From contig JAHLJT010009355.1 in NCBI GenBank assembly GCA_031308135.1, forward strand, positions 7,241,074 to 7,305,073: 64,000 nucleotides of DNA, in the 5' to 3' direction. Shown one piece after another: positions 11,756 through 23,160 of the stretch. A model generated the notes under the pieces. The model was not told the origin of the DNA. It worked only from the letters and a program-made list of their open reading frames with translations, and made no database searches. Source of the DNA: Acheta domesticus. Its lineage: Eukaryota; Arthropoda; Insecta; Orthoptera; Gryllidae. A program made the position numbers and the translations under genes. Position 1 is the stretch's first letter, and each line of letters opens with the position of its first letter.

Positions 11756-12046
11756 TGAATGACCACATGTCCTCGTGACAGGCAGGGGGACGCGAAAAGG
11801 CCTAGCACTTCTCGCCAACACGAAAGGTAACGCAGGTTTCATCTGCAAGTTTCCGAGCCAGCACCCAGGTGACAGCTTCCGTCTCTGCCGCCAGGCGGCG
11901 GCGCGGAGCCTTCGCCACCCCTCCGCCCCTCGCCGCCACGTCACCGGCGCAAAGGCGGCGGGATAATGCTCCCAGTCAAAAATCATAATTAACGAGGCCG
12001 CCACCTCCGCGCGGGCCCGCGGCCGCCTCCTTAATTCACGCTGCAG

Positions 12047-12060
12047 CCACCAGGCGGCGC
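12047..12060 (+). promoter_or_regulatory. CTCF-like motif
   Basis: CCACCAGGCGGCGC matches the CTCF core CCASYAGRKGGCRS at 13 of 14 positions (the mismatch is C for K at position 9). It lies near the left part of the 11.8-13.2 kb island. A single match in GC-rich DNA is only suggestive. Confidence 0.35.
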
Positions 12061-12846
12061 GGCGCGCGCGATCCCTTTGGCGCCGCCGGCCCCGCCCCCG
12101 CCCCCGCCCCGCCCCCGCCGAGCCCCGGCGTTAATTTCCACGTGACTCCCAGGTCGTCGCGAGAGACCCGCCCGACGACGCCAGTGTGTTGGACGCCGTC
12201 CGCCGCCTCGCCGCCACCACGGCCACTCGGCTCTTTAACTCGACTGTGTGTGTGTGTACGCTTCCGCCGAGCAAACCCACCCGCCACGTCACCCCCCCTG
12301 CCCACCGCCTCCGCCGCCGCCTCGACCACCGCCATTTGCCTCCGAAATATATCAACTTTCTTTTTTTTTTTTTTGCAGGGACTCTTCCCTCCGTGTTTTC
12401 TGCCTTTGTCTCTCTTCATTTTCGCCTTCATTTTCAAACACACACGCCCACACCTCCCTATCCTTTCCCATTTCCTGCCCTTTCTCCGAGAGGCGCCTGC
12501 TGTGTCGCGCGCCCGCTCGCGAGCTGCCACCCCGCCCCGCCCCTCCCCGCCCCCCCCCCACCTCGCCGCCTCGCGCGTTTCTTTCTCCCTCCGCCGCGCG
12601 CGCTCGCGCGCTCTCTGGCGCTCGCCGCGTCCCAACCCTTCCGCCCCAAAGCTAAACTACGTTACCTTACGCATGTCTGATTCCTCATACGAAGAGTCGC
12701 CGGCCCCGGTTCCCCCGCAGGACGCCTGGACTTGACGGCTCCTGTCTTGTGTGACTTTAAATGGCCTTTCATGCTCCCCTCCCCGCCCCCTCCCCGCCCC
12801 GCCCCGCGGCCCGCGCGCGCCCCGCCCCGCCTCGGCTCGCCGTCCT

Positions 12847-12848
<2 letters not shown>

Positions 12849-12879
<31 letters not shown>
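12849..12879. repeat. (CCG)n microsatellite
   Basis: About ten perfect CCG units within the island. Confidence 0.85.
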
Positions 12880-13169
12880 CTTCCGCAGATGACAAACAAC
12901 ACAAAAAGCATGCATCCCCTTTGCTTTGGCCCCACAGCCTTCCCCGCGATGCGCCGTCCGTGCCGACCCTACCCCTCTCCCCCTCCCCCCTCCCCCTCCT
13001 CCCTCCCCCTCCACCACACCGTGTGCCCGCGTCCGCCCGCAAAAACACAAGATATAGATATTGTGTACACACACGTTTTGTAATTTTCTGCCATTAGTTA
13101 TTACGTGGCTGCGACTTTGCCTGAAATAGCTCATTAGCTCGTAGGTTTTTAACTCCGACCTGCGTTTTT

Positions 13170-16100
13170 CTTTCTTCTCAGAAGCCCTTTTGCCCTTACC
13201 AGAAAGGTTCTCGTGTGGATGCTGGGCGTGGATAAGCATTCCAGGACTAAAGAGGCGTTGCTGTGTGGAACTCTCTGTGACGGTTGCAATCCTCGTGTGT
13301 ACCGAGCGGCAAGAAGTGAAAACTCGACTTGGTAGTCTGCGAAATTCGGTCCAATCTAGGAGTTGGTAATATTGTATTATTCAATTCCACGAATTAATTT
13401 CCAAGGAAACTTTTTAGAGGAACGTATATATTCGATAAATGCTGCCCAGCAATTTGACTCCAAACTTTCCTTGAACAAGACAAGTGAATTAGCACAATTT
13501 CGTTATTGTCACAACATCGGGAACCCCTGGCTTTCCACTGTTCCACACCGACTGCCGCAAATAAAATTGAAAAGTCGGCGAGTGAGACAAAAGCATTGAA
13601 TTTAACCAGCCAATTGTTTTCCCCTCTGATCAGAAGTGCGCAAACAGTTGGAAACTCCCCTATTGTCGCCAGAAATTCGGAATTTCACGAGAAATTAAGC
13701 TGTTCGAATCGCGGAATAATCCTGTTATCAGTTGAAAATGACTCCTAACCCCCTGAAAAGAGAACTTATAATCCCTAGCCTCCCATTTTATGCTACTGTA
13801 CACGCGCTTGAAAGGGTACTGTTTTCAGGGTATTTGTTCTTTCTTGGAAATGTTTCAATGTTACATTACTTCTTTTCTTTTCTACTCCCTTGTTCGTATT
13901 TGCAAAACTAACAATTTTCCGGACAAGCGGTATTTTTTTAAAAAAATATTTCGCTTCGCACTATTCGTCTACAGTAAACCCCTGCTGTGTTCTGGAAGAG
14001 TTCAACTCATACTAAGAACAATAAACTCACTCCACCGTCAGCCTTACCGCGTCTGGCAGAGACGGCTGAATATATATATTTTTTAAATGAAAACGAAAAA
14101 GTGTTCGTTTTCTTCCAGTTGTCAGGTCTTTCGCCGATCCTCCACTTTTCAATTTCCTCTCCTTCCGGTCACACAGCGCGCTGCTCAGGGGATGAAACAC
14201 CCCTTCTACGCCAGCCTCTGGACCCTTTTTGGTTCTTAATGAACACTGGCGGCTCCCGCCGCCCTCAAGTCGCTAGACGAAGTTCTGAAAACGTGTCAAT
14301 CACGAGTGTTCTCAAATGCAGAAAATAATTAATTTCGGGAAGTGTGGCATGTAACGGACACGTTGTGTCTGGTCAAAATAAAAAAAGATGAGATATTCAT
14401 ACCCTCGCATTCTATAAAATACTTTGACGAACTCAATCAATAATTGTAAATTAAGTGATACTTTGTAAAGAACTTCTCGAATGAGACACTCTTAACACAA
14501 GCAGTGAGAAATTCCAAAAATAAGACAAATATTTGGTTTTGTAATTTATACACCGAAACGCATTAGTTTCGTATATTAGAAATAAACTAGAATAATTTAT
14601 TACCTTTTTAAAGGAATATTATGTAATAGCTGTTGTTGCATTCTAAATAGTCTTTGTGGCTTGTCTCAAAATTAGAATATGTTACCAGTATTTTAAAATA
14701 TTAGACAAACGTCAATAACAACAATAGTAATAAACAATACAAGCATACTTTATAATTATAACATTGGAGGTCTGAAAAAATAAACAAAAATGGCCACTCG
14801 TGAAAATTTTATTTATGAACTGCATTACATTCGTGTTATAGTCACAATATCATATTGCAAATGGTATGATCTATCTGATCGTAATTTATGATGTGTTCGT
14901 CTTTTCTTTTATTCTGGGATACATATAAATACAAATTAATCCTTTCACTACTATAAATTCTAAATAGTTAATAGTTTCTAATAGGTTGTAACATGACACT
15001 AACACAGTTACGGTCTGTTATAATGTCTTGAAAACGACTTCCTTTCAAAGTCCAATTTCCAGTAAATGTGGACGACTTTTCCTGAAAATCGCGACATAAT
15101 TTTTCCACAAAATCCTGCAATATTTCTGGCAAGACCCCGCAATGCAATGCTTTCCCTCTAACGATTCCTGCGATTTAGCAGTCGCCGCAGTCCTGACAAA
15201 GCAGTGGGCCTCGGGGTCGCTTGTGCAGCCCGCGGCACGTATCGATTCGAGTCGCGAGATCGAGACGGGGAACGTGACTGTCGTGTGCAAACCTTTGTAA
15301 ATCTCGTCTCTCGAAACTCTCGAATCCTGCAGAGGGCTTTGCCTCGCCTCGAAGCTCCCACAGACAGGGCTTGAGAACGGAGGCGGTGGCGGTGGTGACG
15401 GGTTTAAGACCGCGATAGAGACAGTGATAGAAGAGTCAGCATTTGTGACGGCGATGAAGTGGGCGTAGCTAGAATGGTGATTGCGCGAGGTACTACCCGC
15501 GCAACTTTTCTTGACCGATGACCTTGCTCCCCCCTCCCTGGAACAATGAAACAGTTGAAGGACAAATGCTCGCAACGAAGCACTGATGACAACATTCCAA
15601 AAACATCTTCATTGGTACGTAATAAAATCTATTTGCTATTGAAACAGAGAACTCCTGGTAGTATTTTTCCTAACAAAAGTCTAAAGAAATGGACCACAGC
15701 AGATCCAGACCCATCACAGGAGTTACCTAGAAGTCCTGAGCAATTATAACGCAAATTATTGAGAAAGTTGGGAAGGTATGACTTATATTTCAGAGATTGG
15801 CATTGCTTCATCAATCTAGTGGCCGATGTCGCAACTAATACCCCCACTCTACCCGCATTTCTCCAAGCCATTCGTCAAGAAAACTTGCGGAAGTAATAAT
15901 GGAACATACCCATCGGACTAGTGGAACAGGCACATCAGAGAGAGGTAAAGAGAAGAGCGAGGAGGGTAGCCGTCGACAATTTTGTAGTAACCGGAGGAGA
16001 AGATCGACAGTGTGTACAATGACGATGAAAGCAAAAAATTATTAACCATTGTGGTACTGAAGAGTTTCTAACGGGATATATGATAATACGAGGAAGCAGA

Positions 16101-18230
16101 CCATACTGCAACCAAACTTTAGAAAAAGCCATGCCTTGCGTAAGACTCAATCCCGTAACCTTCCACTCAGACTTTTTAGTAGGGGTGAACGCAACTAAAT
16201 CGATCGTTAATTAACGTTGTTATTGAATGGTTTGCTGGAAATTAAGGTAATGTAGCTAATGAAATTATGTTTAACATAATCTGTATTCGGATTGGAAGAA
16301 ACAGGAAACAAAAATAACTAGAAATGTCACGGCCAAAGCAATGTGCTTTGTTACTATTGTGAGTAAAAACACCGACGAAAGATCTTCCCCTTCGTTTAAT
16401 GGAAAAAGTATAATAAGAAAACAACTTTTCTCCATCTTCAATTTGGATATAAATCTAGTATAGAATTCAATGATGCTTCTATTGATGTTATACGTCGTTT
16501 AATGGCTCTTTAATTCATATAAATCCAGTATTTTGCGATCATGTTAAATCAAGTTAAATTCAATATAACATATTGGAATTATGAAGTTTAAATGGTCTTA
16601 TTTTATCTTTATGCTAGTATTAAGAGTCTATCTACTGTTATATCAGTATTATGTGGATTCAGTTCAAAACATTTAAATCGTTTGAATCGGGATATATGAA
16701 AATTATCATTTAAAATTATGTTAGTATGAGGCTAATTTTGCGAACATTAAGCATTAATTTGAGAGTTATTTAAATTTATGTGCTTTAAAAAATCGAATTT
16801 AAGATATACGAACTGAAGTAATTGCGGTTCATTGTAACTTTTCACATCACACCTATAAGGAGTGTAAAAATATCCAACTTTTTGATTTACTTAAAAGGTG
16901 ATTTGTAAGGAATGTTACTCAAAGGGAGTACCTACCCCCGCAGTAATTACAAAGGGTGGGTTGCTGCAAAGCAGAGGGGTGAAGAAATTAATGGATTATT
17001 ATTATTGCGTCTTAGACCAATGTGTCTCACCACTCTTGGAAGGGGTAATGGTGATATATGAAGGGATATTAAGACCCTGGGTGTTAATTACTGAGACATA
17101 ATGTCGCATCTGTGGCTCCAAGTTTCATCGTATTGCGGATCACAATGGTCGAAGTAACGTAGGAATACCTCTGGGGGAAATGATCATATGCGAGCACAAC
17201 GTATTTCCGGTATTGGATATGTTATATGTTCATTTCTATTTAATTTTCAAAGTAAAAACAAACTTTACATAGTCTTTTAAAAACAAACTTCATAATCACG
17301 AAACTCTGCAATATTTTATTTAAAAGTTTAACTTAATCAATAAAGCGCTACAAAAAATACATAGGTATAAAGTATCGATTCTCCCTTGTTCTTAAATGAA
17401 CTGTTTTCCAACACGCCGGAATTTTTCTAGAGTAGCACAGGTGTAGTATCCAGTCAACTTGATTTTTGTTATCAATAATTTTTCATCTATACTGAATTTA
17501 AAAAGGATTTTTGTTGATTAATATTTATTTGTAACGTATTAAATTGGTATGTTGAATGTCTTTTTTTAGAGTACGAAATTAGAATACTACCAATTTTGAA
17601 TATCTGGCATCGTCTCGTAGGGGAGGGGATTAAAGTCTCGTGATTTGAGTGGAGGATAATATAGGTTGAAACACATTTTGTAAATTGTAAATATATGAAA
17701 CAGCTTATATAGGACTGTGCACGAGATGTATAAAAACGTATATTTTTGTGTTTTATCAATTCGTGGCTGAATTAATCTTGTTTATTTTTTCAGTAAATGT
17801 TTGATCGAATAGGACAAAGTTTGCTTAATAATAGTGCCCAGATCCAATTTTTATTAAATTTTTTGAAATTTAGAGTTTGTTAAAGATCAACCTTTTTATG
17901 TGCTAGGAACGTCTCTACAGTTAACCAGTACTAATTGTGTAACAGATAAGGGTAGTGGCGCGGAATTGCATGCTCTTAAGTTTGAATATCTTCCCAAGCA
18001 AATATTTTTTTCTGATTGTGGACTATCATGTAGTTTCAAGTAGTATAATATTACATAACCGTTACAAACAATAAATGAAAGTGTGTGCCGTTGTAATACC
18101 AGTAGTTTCAGATAAAAAATAGGCAAAAGTTTAAATATAAGGGAAAGAAAACTAATCAAATAGCACTAATTGTTCGTGTAATTCATGAAAAAAATTAAAT
18201 TTCTGTGAATTGGTAGGTTATCTAGAAGTG
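13170..18230. other. Non-coding spacer without recognised genes
   Basis: Composition is mixed, with a moderately GC-rich zone at 15150-15530. A 176-codon minus frame (15045-15575) contains a proline run but no known domain, and I do not support it as a gene. The region at 16860-17180 looks repeat-like, but I could not classify it. Confidence 0.45.
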
Positions 18231-18740
18231 TCAGGGGTCGGAAGTAATCCTAGTTCCAAGTTCCGCTGACAATGTATCAATGTTCACTACTATTATTAAA
18301 CAAATATAAGGCGCTTTACAACAAGTATACTAAATACACCAGCGCAATCACTTATCGCGAGACAAAGGGAGAAAAAATAGAAATATGTGAGATCGATAGG
18401 CAAAAATGGGAAGGGGTACCCCATTTTCTGAGTGAGATCCGCGAGCATATCATGAGAGTGGGCGTAGCCCGCGCGGCGCTCGCCTCAGTTGTTTGGTTAG
18501 TGGTGAAGCGAGACGTGTGCTCTGCGTGTTATATACGTTTCGCCTCACGCAAGCCACTTATCGTCGCGGAATTTCGACACGAGAAACAAACATCGATCTT
18601 CGCGCGGCAATCTTAAAGCACACACTACGATAAAGTCATGTTTCTCCTGATCACTATTTCAAGGAGGCGGTTGACGTCATACTACTGGTGCTCCTACGCT
18701 GCGTTAAAACAGCCTCGGGCCCCGCCCCTTATTGCTCATG
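18231..18740. other. Moderately GC-rich segment of unknown nature
   Basis: Composition rises sharply against its AT-rich flanks. A 114-codon plus frame (18272-18616) opens here; its product has no recognisable domain. It could be a decayed transposon or a small regulatory island. Confidence 0.3.
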
Positions 18741-19409
18741 AGGAGAATTCAAACTAAGAAAGTCGTAGATGGATCTTGTAGGATGAAAGAAATACAGTCC
18801 TACTATCGTCGGGGAAATTTACTTTCTTCTGATTACTGGTTTCGAGAGAGTATTTTACAGGTGAAGTTTGTTGGTAGTGAGGCGTGGCTTCTAACGAGTT
18901 TTTTATGCTTATGAATGGCATTTAAATCAAGTCAAGAATTTGATTTTTATCGTTCGAGAGCGGTAATGAAGAAAAAATGAATAAGAATTTGAAACACATT
19001 GTCGAGTGCCTACTTTTGCGTGGTAGTAATCGCGCATTCGTTAGTGAAATGAATTCCTTTGTTAATGATACCAATAAACGACGTAAAAATTCATAGTAAA
19101 ATTAGAAAATAGTATAATACAAAATTTAAAAATCAATTTAAAGGATAAACATGTAAAGTAGAAATACTATCAGTTTCTGTTATCCATGTGTTGCGGCATG
19201 TGAGCTTTCCAACCAACCAGTAGAGCCAGCGTGGAAGGCAAACACGGGTGACATCTAGCTGGAGTCATCCCTTAGATGTGTCCGTAACATAGAGTACATT
19301 TCCAATACGTGATGTAGCCCCTAAATACCTTAATTCTAACTAAACTTTTCCCTGCCTGGTAGCTCAATATACATGTTATGTGTGCGATATGTATTCCTGA
19401 ACTAGCTCC
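18741..19409. other. AT-rich non-coding spacer
   Basis: No gene or clear structure was seen apart from the edge of a SINE-like segment that begins near 19410. Confidence 0.45.
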
Positions 19410-19590
19410 ATAGAGCCACAATAATGGTTAAGACCCCAGATGAACCTGTGGACCAAGTGTGAAGTTCACAGTTCGAGACGGGTCTAAGGCTATCTCGGTC
19501 GTGACGCTCAGAGAGGTCTGGGAAGTGTCCTCAAGGGAGCGACAGTGACTACGGGAGAACGTGGTAGTCCCTCAGGTCTCATTTATGGAA
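19410..19590 (+). mobile_element. Candidate tRNA-derived SINE
   Basis: The word TGGTTAAGACCCC (about 19425) is followed by TGGACCAAG and then AGTTCGAGACGGG (19470-19482), in the order A-box, middle, B-box of many arthropod tRNA-derived SINEs (compare GTGGTTAAGAC and GGTTCGAGTCC). The intact tRNA cloverleaf does not form, so this is not a tRNA gene. A body of about 110 bp follows; no poly(A) tail or duplication was identified. Confidence 0.4.
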
Positions 19591-20690
19591 TTTGGGAGAG
19601 AAGGTAAGCAAAACCGAAAGGTTGGCCAAAAATGAAAGGGAATATGAACATATACTATCAGTCGATATTCAGGATGGAAAAATGCATTAAGGTAATAAGA
19701 GCGAAGAAATGTTTGTTTATCCCTGTTTTTAAATTTAGAGTTTTGACTAAGGAACTATATTGAATTCAGTGTTTTAAGGAACATTAATATTAATAACTAA
19801 AAGATCTCTATGTACACAAGTAACCCACAATAGAATAACTTAGATAGTTCCATTTTTTGAATAAGTATATTATTCAGATGACTGAAATTGAACTATTTGT
19901 AATGTAGTACGAATATTGAAAGAACTTCACATTAATAGTCGAAATAGTAAAAATTACTGTTTTCATCAAAATCTCTAAGATGATTTTGAATGAATTTAGA
20001 AACATTTGTTTTATATTCTACTGAGATTTGTTAGTTACCAACTGGAGAAATATTCCGAAAACTATATTAAGAAACTAACTCCAGACATTGAAATATGGAT
20101 GTAATATGTATAATATCTGAAATATAATAAAATGAAACGGACCATGAAAATTTGAGCAATTTCGCAGCATCAGTCACTTTATTCAGTACTTCAAGTTGAA
20201 CGTAGTATTATCATTGCAGTATTAAAAAGTTGCGATGTAGAGCGTTTGGTAATCAGACGCAATATCTTAAATTGTGACAAATGATTTCTACTTCGTACAT
20301 TTATTTAACTAACTGTAATGTACTGTAAGTAATTGTTATATTTAATAAGTCATCACTCCTCATTAGAAAAGTACCTACAGTGTAATTTGAGTAATAATGC
20401 ATGTCGTCTTTATCATCGTTGCATAATCACTTAAAATATGCTTTTGATGGAAGAATCAGCATCGTTAGAGATTCTGGAAGTCAGAATTCGACAGTGAAAT
20501 GTGAGTTGGAGTGGCGTGATAGGGTGGGGGTGGAATCGCATTAAGGTATATTGCGACACAATAAGCGGAGGAAAGGTGAGGAACGAGGGGACGGGTGATA
20601 TAGGTGTTGTGTGGCGACTCAACACTTAAAATCAGTAAATATTAGTAGACGATGTCAATTTGCATTACTATTTCAATACTTCACTATCAA
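19591..20690. other. AT-rich non-coding spacer
   Basis: No gene, RNA or repeat was recognised in this stretch. Confidence 0.5.
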
Positions 20691-21313
20691 CAGGGATACG
20701 ACATCGATGTCAATGTTTTCAAAACATCGATGTTTTTATAGAAACATTGGTGTTTTAAGCAGCGATGAATTTACGCCGATGTTTTTTTTAACATCGATGT
20801 TTCGTGATCGATGCTTTTCCTTTACCGATGTTTTGTTTCTGAATGAACAATTCCTATGATCACAATACTGTAGAAATTAAAATATTAAATAACAATTGAT
20901 GGTAATACTGTTACTTCATGTGCTGGAACCAAAGGAACGCTTTTTGTAGTACCTTCATCGAACAAACTCTATCACCCGAGTTGGCCTCCATGCCCTTGTA
21001 TTTCCTCTTTCTTCATATTCATTTCGCGCATTGAGATGTAGTCAACAAATACGCTCTGGACATAAGGTCTGCACCTTCTTCTCTCACCCGTATTCGGCGA
21101 ATTGATAAACACGAACACTATTTTGAATAAACACGAACACAAATTTGATTTTAATGCACATGAATTTAACGTTAGAGGTTACTAAACCAGTCTAAAAACG
21201 TGTTTTTGAACATCGATGGTTTAAGTCGATGTATTTTTAACATAGATGTTTTAGTTTTGAATATGGGTGTTTGCTAACATCGATGCTTTGTTATCGATGT
21301 CTCATCACTACTG
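20691..21313. mobile_element. Element with arrays of ATCGATG repeats; hAT-like ends possible
   Basis: Two clusters of a degenerate word close to AACATCGATGTTTT occur at 20701-20832 and 21208-21300, in both orientations, since the word is itself a palindrome. They flank about 370 bp of ordinary AT-rich DNA. The outer ends are loosely inverted: CAGGGATACGACATCGAT on the left and, reading inwards from the right, CAGTAGTGATGAGACATCGAT. Subterminal repeats plus CAG ends suggest a non-autonomous hAT-type element, but the flanking 8-mers match at only 4 of 8 positions. Confidence 0.4.
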
Positions 21314-21400
21314 TCTAGCGGATCGATATTCATTTGAGTAGTAGTTGTTGGACAGCAACGGTCAATGATCGAAGGAGCGGTGGCTCAGGCAAATGGACGC

Positions 21401-21446
21401 GGCGCGGGGCGAGGCGGGGCGGGGCGGGGCGGGGCGAGGCGCGGCG
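21401..21446 (+). repeat. GGGGC-rich repeat (Sp1/KLF-like GC boxes)
   Basis: This is a run of GGGGCGGGGC and GGGGCGAGGC units. It is a simple-sequence tract that also forms several GGGCGG GC-boxes just before the CA-rich minisatellite. Confidence 0.6.
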
Positions 21447-21639
21447 ATGGCCATCGGCAGGGGGTGACGCGCGGTGACGCACGGCCCGCGCGCCCATCCG
21501 CCGCCGATCGCCGATCGCTTGATACGTCGCACGAACACGCGTGTGCGTGCGCACTGTCACGAGGCGATCAGCAGCCCATCGCCTGTCCCCGCCACCCGCC
21601 CCGCGCTCAGGCCGACTTCTCACGGGGCCACTCGCCAGC

Positions 21640-22270
21640 GCCCCCCCCATACACACACATACGCCGATTAGCGCCACCGACGAACGCTGGGCGCCTTCAC
21701 ATACACGCACTCTCACTCCCATCAGCACCACCAAGAAATGCCTCCTTCACACACATCCTTACACACCGACCAGTGCCACCAGGACAAGCCGTCCTTCACA
21801 CCCACACACATTGATCAGCGCCACCGAGAAGCGCCGGGCCCCTTCATACACACACGCCGATAAGCTCCGAGCCCCTTCACACACACCGATCAGCGCCACC
21901 GGGAAGCGCCAGACCTGTTCAAACACACACATATATACCGATCAGCACCACTGGAAAGCGCCCACATACATCGATTAGCACCGCCGAGAAGCGCCGAGCC
22001 TCTTCACACACATCGATCAGCGCCACCTAAAAGCACCGGGTCGCTTTACACACACACACACACACATACCGATAAGCTCCGGGCCCCTTCACACACGCCG
22101 ATCAGCGCCATCGAGAAGCGCGGGGCCCCTTCACACACACACCGATAAGCGCCAGCCCCTTCACACACATCGATCAGCGCTAACGAGAAGCACCGAGCCC
22201 CTTTACACACACCGATCAGCGCCACTGGGGAGCGCGAGCATGCACAGCCAACGACCAGCGCCACTAAGCG
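21640..22270. repeat. Degenerate CA-linked minisatellite with a GCGCCACC core, 15 units
   Basis: Fifteen units follow the pattern CACACAC, CCGATCAGCGCCACC, GAGAAGCGCCGGGCCCCTT, with spacing from about 25 to 55 bp and typically near 43 bp. Unit cores start near 21663, 21718, 21767, 21811, 21858, 21887, 21938, 21970, 22013, 22068, 22098, 22141, 22169, 22211 and 22251. On the minus strand some units read as a repeating peptide (VALIGVCEGAR-like), but frames break between units, so coding is unlikely. Confidence 0.85.
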
Positions 22271-22393
22271 TGGGAAAGGAAGGATTCGCGAATCACCGCT
22301 GTGGGTGTCAGTGACCGCAAGGCAATCAGCAAAAGCTCATTGGCACTTCCGAAAGGACTAGAGTGAAGGCTGCGATTACAACTGTGTTCTGTT

Positions 22394-22426
22394 TGCATGA
22401 CTCCTGGGAAACCCAGGAGTCATGCA
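22394..22426. other. Perfect 15-bp hairpin
   Basis: TGCATGACTCCTGGG (22394-22408), an AAA loop and CCCAGGAGTCATGCA (22412-22426) form a perfect inverted repeat with a three-base spacer. It has no T-run and no neighbouring gene that would give it a terminator role. Confidence 0.75.
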
Positions 22427-23124
22427 CACAAGCTATTGCGCTGCTCATGTGAATATTTCCATTTAAACCAATGTTTTGCCACTGGAAGCGCCTCTCGAAC
22501 GCGCTGCCGAGTGACTCCGTGTGAAAGTACCCTTGCCAACTCCAAACTCTCCCATCGTTTCCCTTCACGTCTACATTGCTTTCCAACATTCTTGCTACCC
22601 TGTTTCCCTCGAACTGACCCATTCTTCCTTTCTATAACCTAAACCAAACTCTCTGTCGTCCGATACTTCTTCGCATTATGCCACTCTGACACTGGGTTCC
22701 CGCTACCTTCACCCACCAGTCGCTGCCACCCACCTCTCTCAAGTGACAACTTTCGTCATCCCGTAACTCACTCCTCCACCCTTCTGAGCCACTAATTGTC
22801 CCAGGAGTGATGTTATTCATAAGCATATCGTATAAGAAAATGGATGTTGCCACTTTTCGCTTGGGATTCCTTTCCACTACACCACACGCCAACTTCCTCA
22901 AATCATCTGCCATATGAAGCCTGATTTATTTTTTGATAATACGCCTCATATCAGCCCGGCGATCTCCTACCACTGCCTCACCTTCACATCCCGCTTCCCA
23001 TTCACGCTCTGACTGTGCGTATCTTTTAGAAGGTCCGCGTTGTGGGTACACGAGTGGTTATTACGAGGAATTGTTTTACCCGCCCGGAATAAAGCAATTT
23101 TCTTGGTCAAAACACACTAGGTAA

Positions 23125-23160
23125 AGGATAGAGGATTTCTTCAGGATAGAGGATTTCTTC
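23125..23160. repeat. 18-bp tandem duplication
   Basis: AGGATAGAGGATTTCTTC occurs twice in tandem, identically, at 23125-23142 and 23143-23160. Confidence 0.9.

Larger units (their letters stand above)
11760..13165. promoter_or_regulatory. Large CG-rich island with poly-T, (CCG)n and a CTCF-like site
   Basis: This block of about 1.4 kb is dense in CpG. It includes CATAATTAACG near 11985, CTTAATTCACG near 12030, a T-run ending in TTTGCAG (12358-12378, a splice-acceptor look-alike) and (CCG)n at 12849-12879. At its right end (about 13040-13165) composition becomes balanced, with ATTAGTTATTACGTGG and AGCTCATTAGCTCG. The long frames on both strands are proline/arginine/glycine-rich artefacts of composition. 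Confidence 0.4.

Noticed and set aside
12358..12378. T-run plus TTTGCAG as a real splice acceptor
   Set aside because: The signal is strong, but the sequence after it gives no protein-like frame and no donor site at a sensible distance.
12036..12635. 199-codon minus frame in the 12-13 kb island
   Set aside because: It is low-complexity Arg/Gly/Lys sequence across simple repeats and a poly-A run, with overlapping open frames in other phases.
15045..15575. 176-codon minus frame
   Set aside because: It is not in a CG island and is fairly long, but has no recognisable domain, contains a Pro run over GGCGGT repeats and has no neighbouring exon signals.
20701..21300. ATCGATG arrays as a CRISPR-like array
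   Set aside because: Spacing is irregular, the words are degenerate and palindromic, and the host is a eukaryote.
22326..22913. Two consecutive minus frames (93 and 98 codons) with protein-like composition
   Set aside because: They are separated by a stop, show no known motif, and the second spans a perfect DNA hairpin.
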